From Pseudomonadota bacterium (GTDB lineage: Bacteria; Pseudomonadota; Gammaproteobacteria; Xanthomonadales; Xanthomonadaceae): a DNA stretch of 23,023 nucleotides. Within the stretch, counting starts at the first letter, position 1. Each line of letters begins with the position of its first letter. Below, one piece after another: positions 21,047-23,023 of the stretch. The translations under genes were made by a program, and so were the position numbers. The DNA lies in the NCBI GenBank assembly GCA_023453655.1, contig JAEXTE010000312.1, positions 1 to 23,023 on the forward strand, given 5' to 3'. The notes beneath the pieces are model-generated. The model was not told the DNA's origin. It was given only the letters and a program-made list of their open reading frames with translations, and ran no database searches.

Positions 21047-23023
21047 ATGAGCTTCGACCCGCGCCGCCGCGACGCGCTCAAGGCCGCTGCCCTCGCCGCG
21101 ATGGCCGGCGGCATCGGCCTTGCTCCCGGCTCCTCTGGCGCGGACAGCGCATCGGCGCGAGCGGAGCGTGAGGCGGCTGGTGCGGCAACCACCGGTGACG
21201 GCATGGCAGCCGACGCATGGGCCGACCTGCGGCTCTGGTATCCGCGCCCGGCGACACAATGGGTCGAGGCGCTGCCGCTCGGCAACGGCCGCCTCGGCGC
21301 GATGGTCTGGGGCGGCGGCAAGCACGAGCGCATCCAGCTCAACGAGGACACGCTCTACGCCGGCGGTCCCTACGATCCGACGCCGCCGGAGGCGCGGTCC
21401 GCACTGCCGGACGTGCGACGCCTGCTGTTCGCCGGCCGCTACGCCGAGGCCGAGGCGCTGGCCAACGCGAAGATGATGGCCCGGCCGCTCAAGCAGATGC
21501 CGTACCAGCCGCTGGGCGATCTCGTGCTCGACTTCTTCGAGATCGCCGAGACCAACGGCTACCGCCGCGAACTCGACCTCGACACCGCGGTCGCGACGTC
21601 GAGCTTCGAAGCGCGTGGACTGCAGCACCGCCGCGAGGTCTTCGTCTCGCCGGCCGACCAGTGCGTCGCCGTGCGCCTGTCGGGCGACAAGCCCGGCCGC
21701 ATCTCGCTGCGTATCGGCCTGGCCAGCGACCAGCCCGATATCGCAGTGGAACCGGACGGCGAGGCGGGACTGCTGCTGCGCGGGCGCAACGCCGCGGCTT
21801 TCGGCATCCCCGGCACGCTGCCCTTCGCCGCGCGCCTGCGGGTCGTGCCGGCCGGCGGCACCCTGCGCCGCGTCGGCGACCGCCTCGAGGTGCGCGATGC
21901 CGACGAGGTCGTGCTGCTGCTCACGGCGGCGACCGCGTTCCGCCGCTACGATGACGTATCCGCGGACCCGCTGGCGATCACCCGCACGCAGCTCGACGCG
22001 GCCGCGGCCCGCTCCTGGCAGGCGCTGCTCAAGGCGCACCTGGACGCACATCGCACGCTGTTCCGGCGCGTCTCGATCGATCTTGGCGCCACGCCCGCGG
22101 AGATCGCCGCGCTGCCCACCGACGCACGCGTCGCGCGCTTCGCGCAGGGCGGCGATCCGCAGCTCGCCGCGCTCTACCACCAGTTCTGCCGCTACCTGCT
22201 GATCGCCAGCTCGCGTCCCGGGACTCAGCCGGCCAACCTGCAGGGCATCTGGAACGACCTGATGCAGCCGCCCTGGGAGAGCAAGTACACGCTCAACATC
22301 AACACCCAGATGAACTACTGGCCGGCGGAGCCCAATGCGCTGCCCGAATGCGTCGAGCCGCTGGAGCGCATGGTGGCCGAGCTGGCCGAGCGCGGCGCCC
22401 ACACGGCGCGCACGATGTACGGCGCACCAGGCTGGGTGGTGCACCACAACACCGACCTGTGGCGCGCGACCGCGCCGATCGACGGCGCCCAGTGGGGCCT
22501 GTGGCCGCTTGGCGGCCCCTGGCTGCTGCAGCATCTGTGGGACCGCTGGGACTACGGACGCGATCCGCAGACGCTGCGCCGCATCTGGCCGCTGTTCAGG
22601 GGCGCGGCCGAGTTCTTCGCCGCCACCCTGGTCGAGGATCCGAATACCGGCGCGCTGGTGACCGCACCCTCGATCTCGCCGGAGAACCGGCATCCGCACG
22701 GCGCGGCGCTGTGCGCGGGGCCGTCGATGGACGCGCAGCTGCTGCGGGACCTGTTCGGCCAGTGCATCGAGGCTGCGGCCCTGCTCGACGTGGACCACGA
22801 CTTCGCCGCGCAGCTGTCCATGCTGCGCGAGCGGCTTCCGCCGCACCGGATCGGGCGTGCCGGCCAGCTGCAGGAATGGCAGGAGGACTGGGACATGGAT
22901 GCGCCCGAGATCGACCATCGCCATGTCTCGCACCTGTACGCGCTGCATCCGTCCAGCCAGATCAACGTGCGCGACACGCCCGGGCTCGCCGCCGCCGCGC
23001 GACGCTCTCTGGAAATCCGCGGC
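21047..23023 (+). CDS. GH95 alpha-L-fucosidase, 3' end outside window
   Basis: A retained 659-residue part of a GH95 enzyme, an inverting 1,2-alpha-L-fucosidase expected to remove fucose from the galactosyl side chains of xyloglucan. The N-terminus PRRRDALKAAALAAMAGGIGLA looks like a Tat signal (RRD...K followed by a weakly hydrophobic run), unlike the Sec and lipoprotein signals of its neighbours. The N-terminal domain shows WVEALPLGNGRLGAMVWGG (72-90) and LNEDTLYAGGPYDP. The (alpha/alpha)6 barrel has the hallmark WNDLMQPPWESKYTLNINTQMNYWPAE with Asn417 and Asn419, and the probable general acid Glu546 (ISPENRH). The C-terminal aspartate and last domain lie past the edge; about 100-150 residues should be missing. 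Galactosidase variants exist in GH95, so the fucose specificity is inferred from the locus. No clear Shine-Dalgarno is seen. Confidence 0.9.
   Translation, partial: MSFDPRRRDALKAAALAAMAGGIGLAPGSSGADSASARAEREAAGAATTGDGMAADAWADLRLWYPRPATQWVEALPLGNGRLGAMVWGGGKHERIQLNEDTLYAGGPYDPTPPEARSALPDVRRLLFAGRYAEAEALANAKMMARPLKQMPYQPLGDLVLDFFEIAETNGYRRELDLDTAVATSSFEARGLQHRREVFVSPADQCVAVRLSGDKPGRISLRIGLASDQPDIAVEPDGEAGLLLRGRNAAAFGIPGTLPFAARLRVVPAGGTLRRVGDRLEVRDADEVVLLLTAATAFRRYDDVSADPLAITRTQLDAAAARSWQALLKAHLDAHRTLFRRVSIDLGATPAEIAALPTDARVARFAQGGDPQLAALYHQFCRYLLIASSRPGTQPANLQGIWNDLMQPPWESKYTLNINTQMNYWPAEPNALPECVEPLERMVAELAERGAHTARTMYGAPGWVVHHNTDLWRATAPIDGAQWGLWPLGGPWLLQHLWDRWDYGRDPQTLRRIWPLFRGAAEFFAATLVEDPNTGALVTAPSISPENRHPHGAALCAGPSMDAQLLRDLFGQCIEAAALLDVDHDFAAQLSMLRERLPPHRIGRAGQLQEWQEDWDMDAPEIDHRHVSHLYALHPSSQINVRDTPGLAAAARRSLEIRG

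Noticed and set aside
19150..22948. Large minus-strand frames opposite GH31 and GH95
   Set aside because: Shadow composition, and they run through the repeat element; the plus strand has clear enzyme motifs.
1..23023. tRNA, rRNA, CRISPR arrays, transposase genes, phage genes or defence systems
   Set aside because: None could be recognised on either strand; the only mobile-like element is the small intergenic repeat.

Overview
The window is a strongly GC-rich stretch of a gammaproteobacterial chromosome. It most resembles the Xanthomonadaceae, in the Lysobacter / Luteimonas / Pseudoxanthomonas / Xanthomonas range. The grounds are the protein sequences, two large TonB-dependent receptors of the Xanthomonas/Caulobacter carbohydrate type, and a gene order that matches xyloglucan-utilisation loci of that family. 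Placement is by recognition of families; no search was run.

Left edge (1-2171): the 5' part of queD (queuosine synthesis, minus strand, cut by the window edge), divergent from a complete electron-transfer-flavoprotein:ubiquinone oxidoreductase. These are housekeeping genes.

De Ley-Doudoroff galactose module (2229-6938): a tight minus-strand operon reading dgoA (KDPGal aldolase), dgoD (galactonate dehydratase), an SMP-30 lactonase and dgoK (KDGal kinase). Junctions are 4-bp ATGA overlaps or a 3-bp gap. A LysR-type regulator is divergent, and the intergenic region carries a perfect inverted repeat of LysR-box geometry. The four enzymes take galactonolactone to pyruvate and glyceraldehyde 3-phosphate. 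Galactose dehydrogenase and a sugar permease are not in the window.

Xyloglucan-type locus (7031-23023, plus strand): two paralogous TonB-dependent receptors, then a sialate-O-acetylesterase-like esterase (CE20-like), a GH35 beta-galactosidase lipoprotein with a DUF5597-like C-terminus, a GH31 alpha-xylosidase lipoprotein with a PA14 insert, and a GH95 alpha-L-fucosidase with a Tat-like signal that is cut by the right edge. These activities (deacetylation, removal of galactose, xylose and fucose) are what is needed to strip imported, fucosylated and acetylated xyloglucan oligosaccharides. Galactose freed by GH35 could feed the adjacent dgo operon, so the window reads as uptake, periplasmic trimming and cytoplasmic galactose catabolism. 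No endo-xyloglucanase (GH74 or similar) is present.

Regulation visible in the sequence: receptor 1 and the esterase operon share a near-identical promoter-like block (9 bp and 11 bp identical parts, 16-17 bp apart). Receptor 2 instead has a LacI-family operator, similar to the Xanthomonas xyl-box, over its predicted -10. A strong intrinsic terminator ends the receptor 2 transcript.

Anomalies: the GH31 gene has a single-base deletion in a G run, before both catalytic residues. A palindrome-rich, MITE/REP-like repeat of about 220 bp separates GH31 from GH95.
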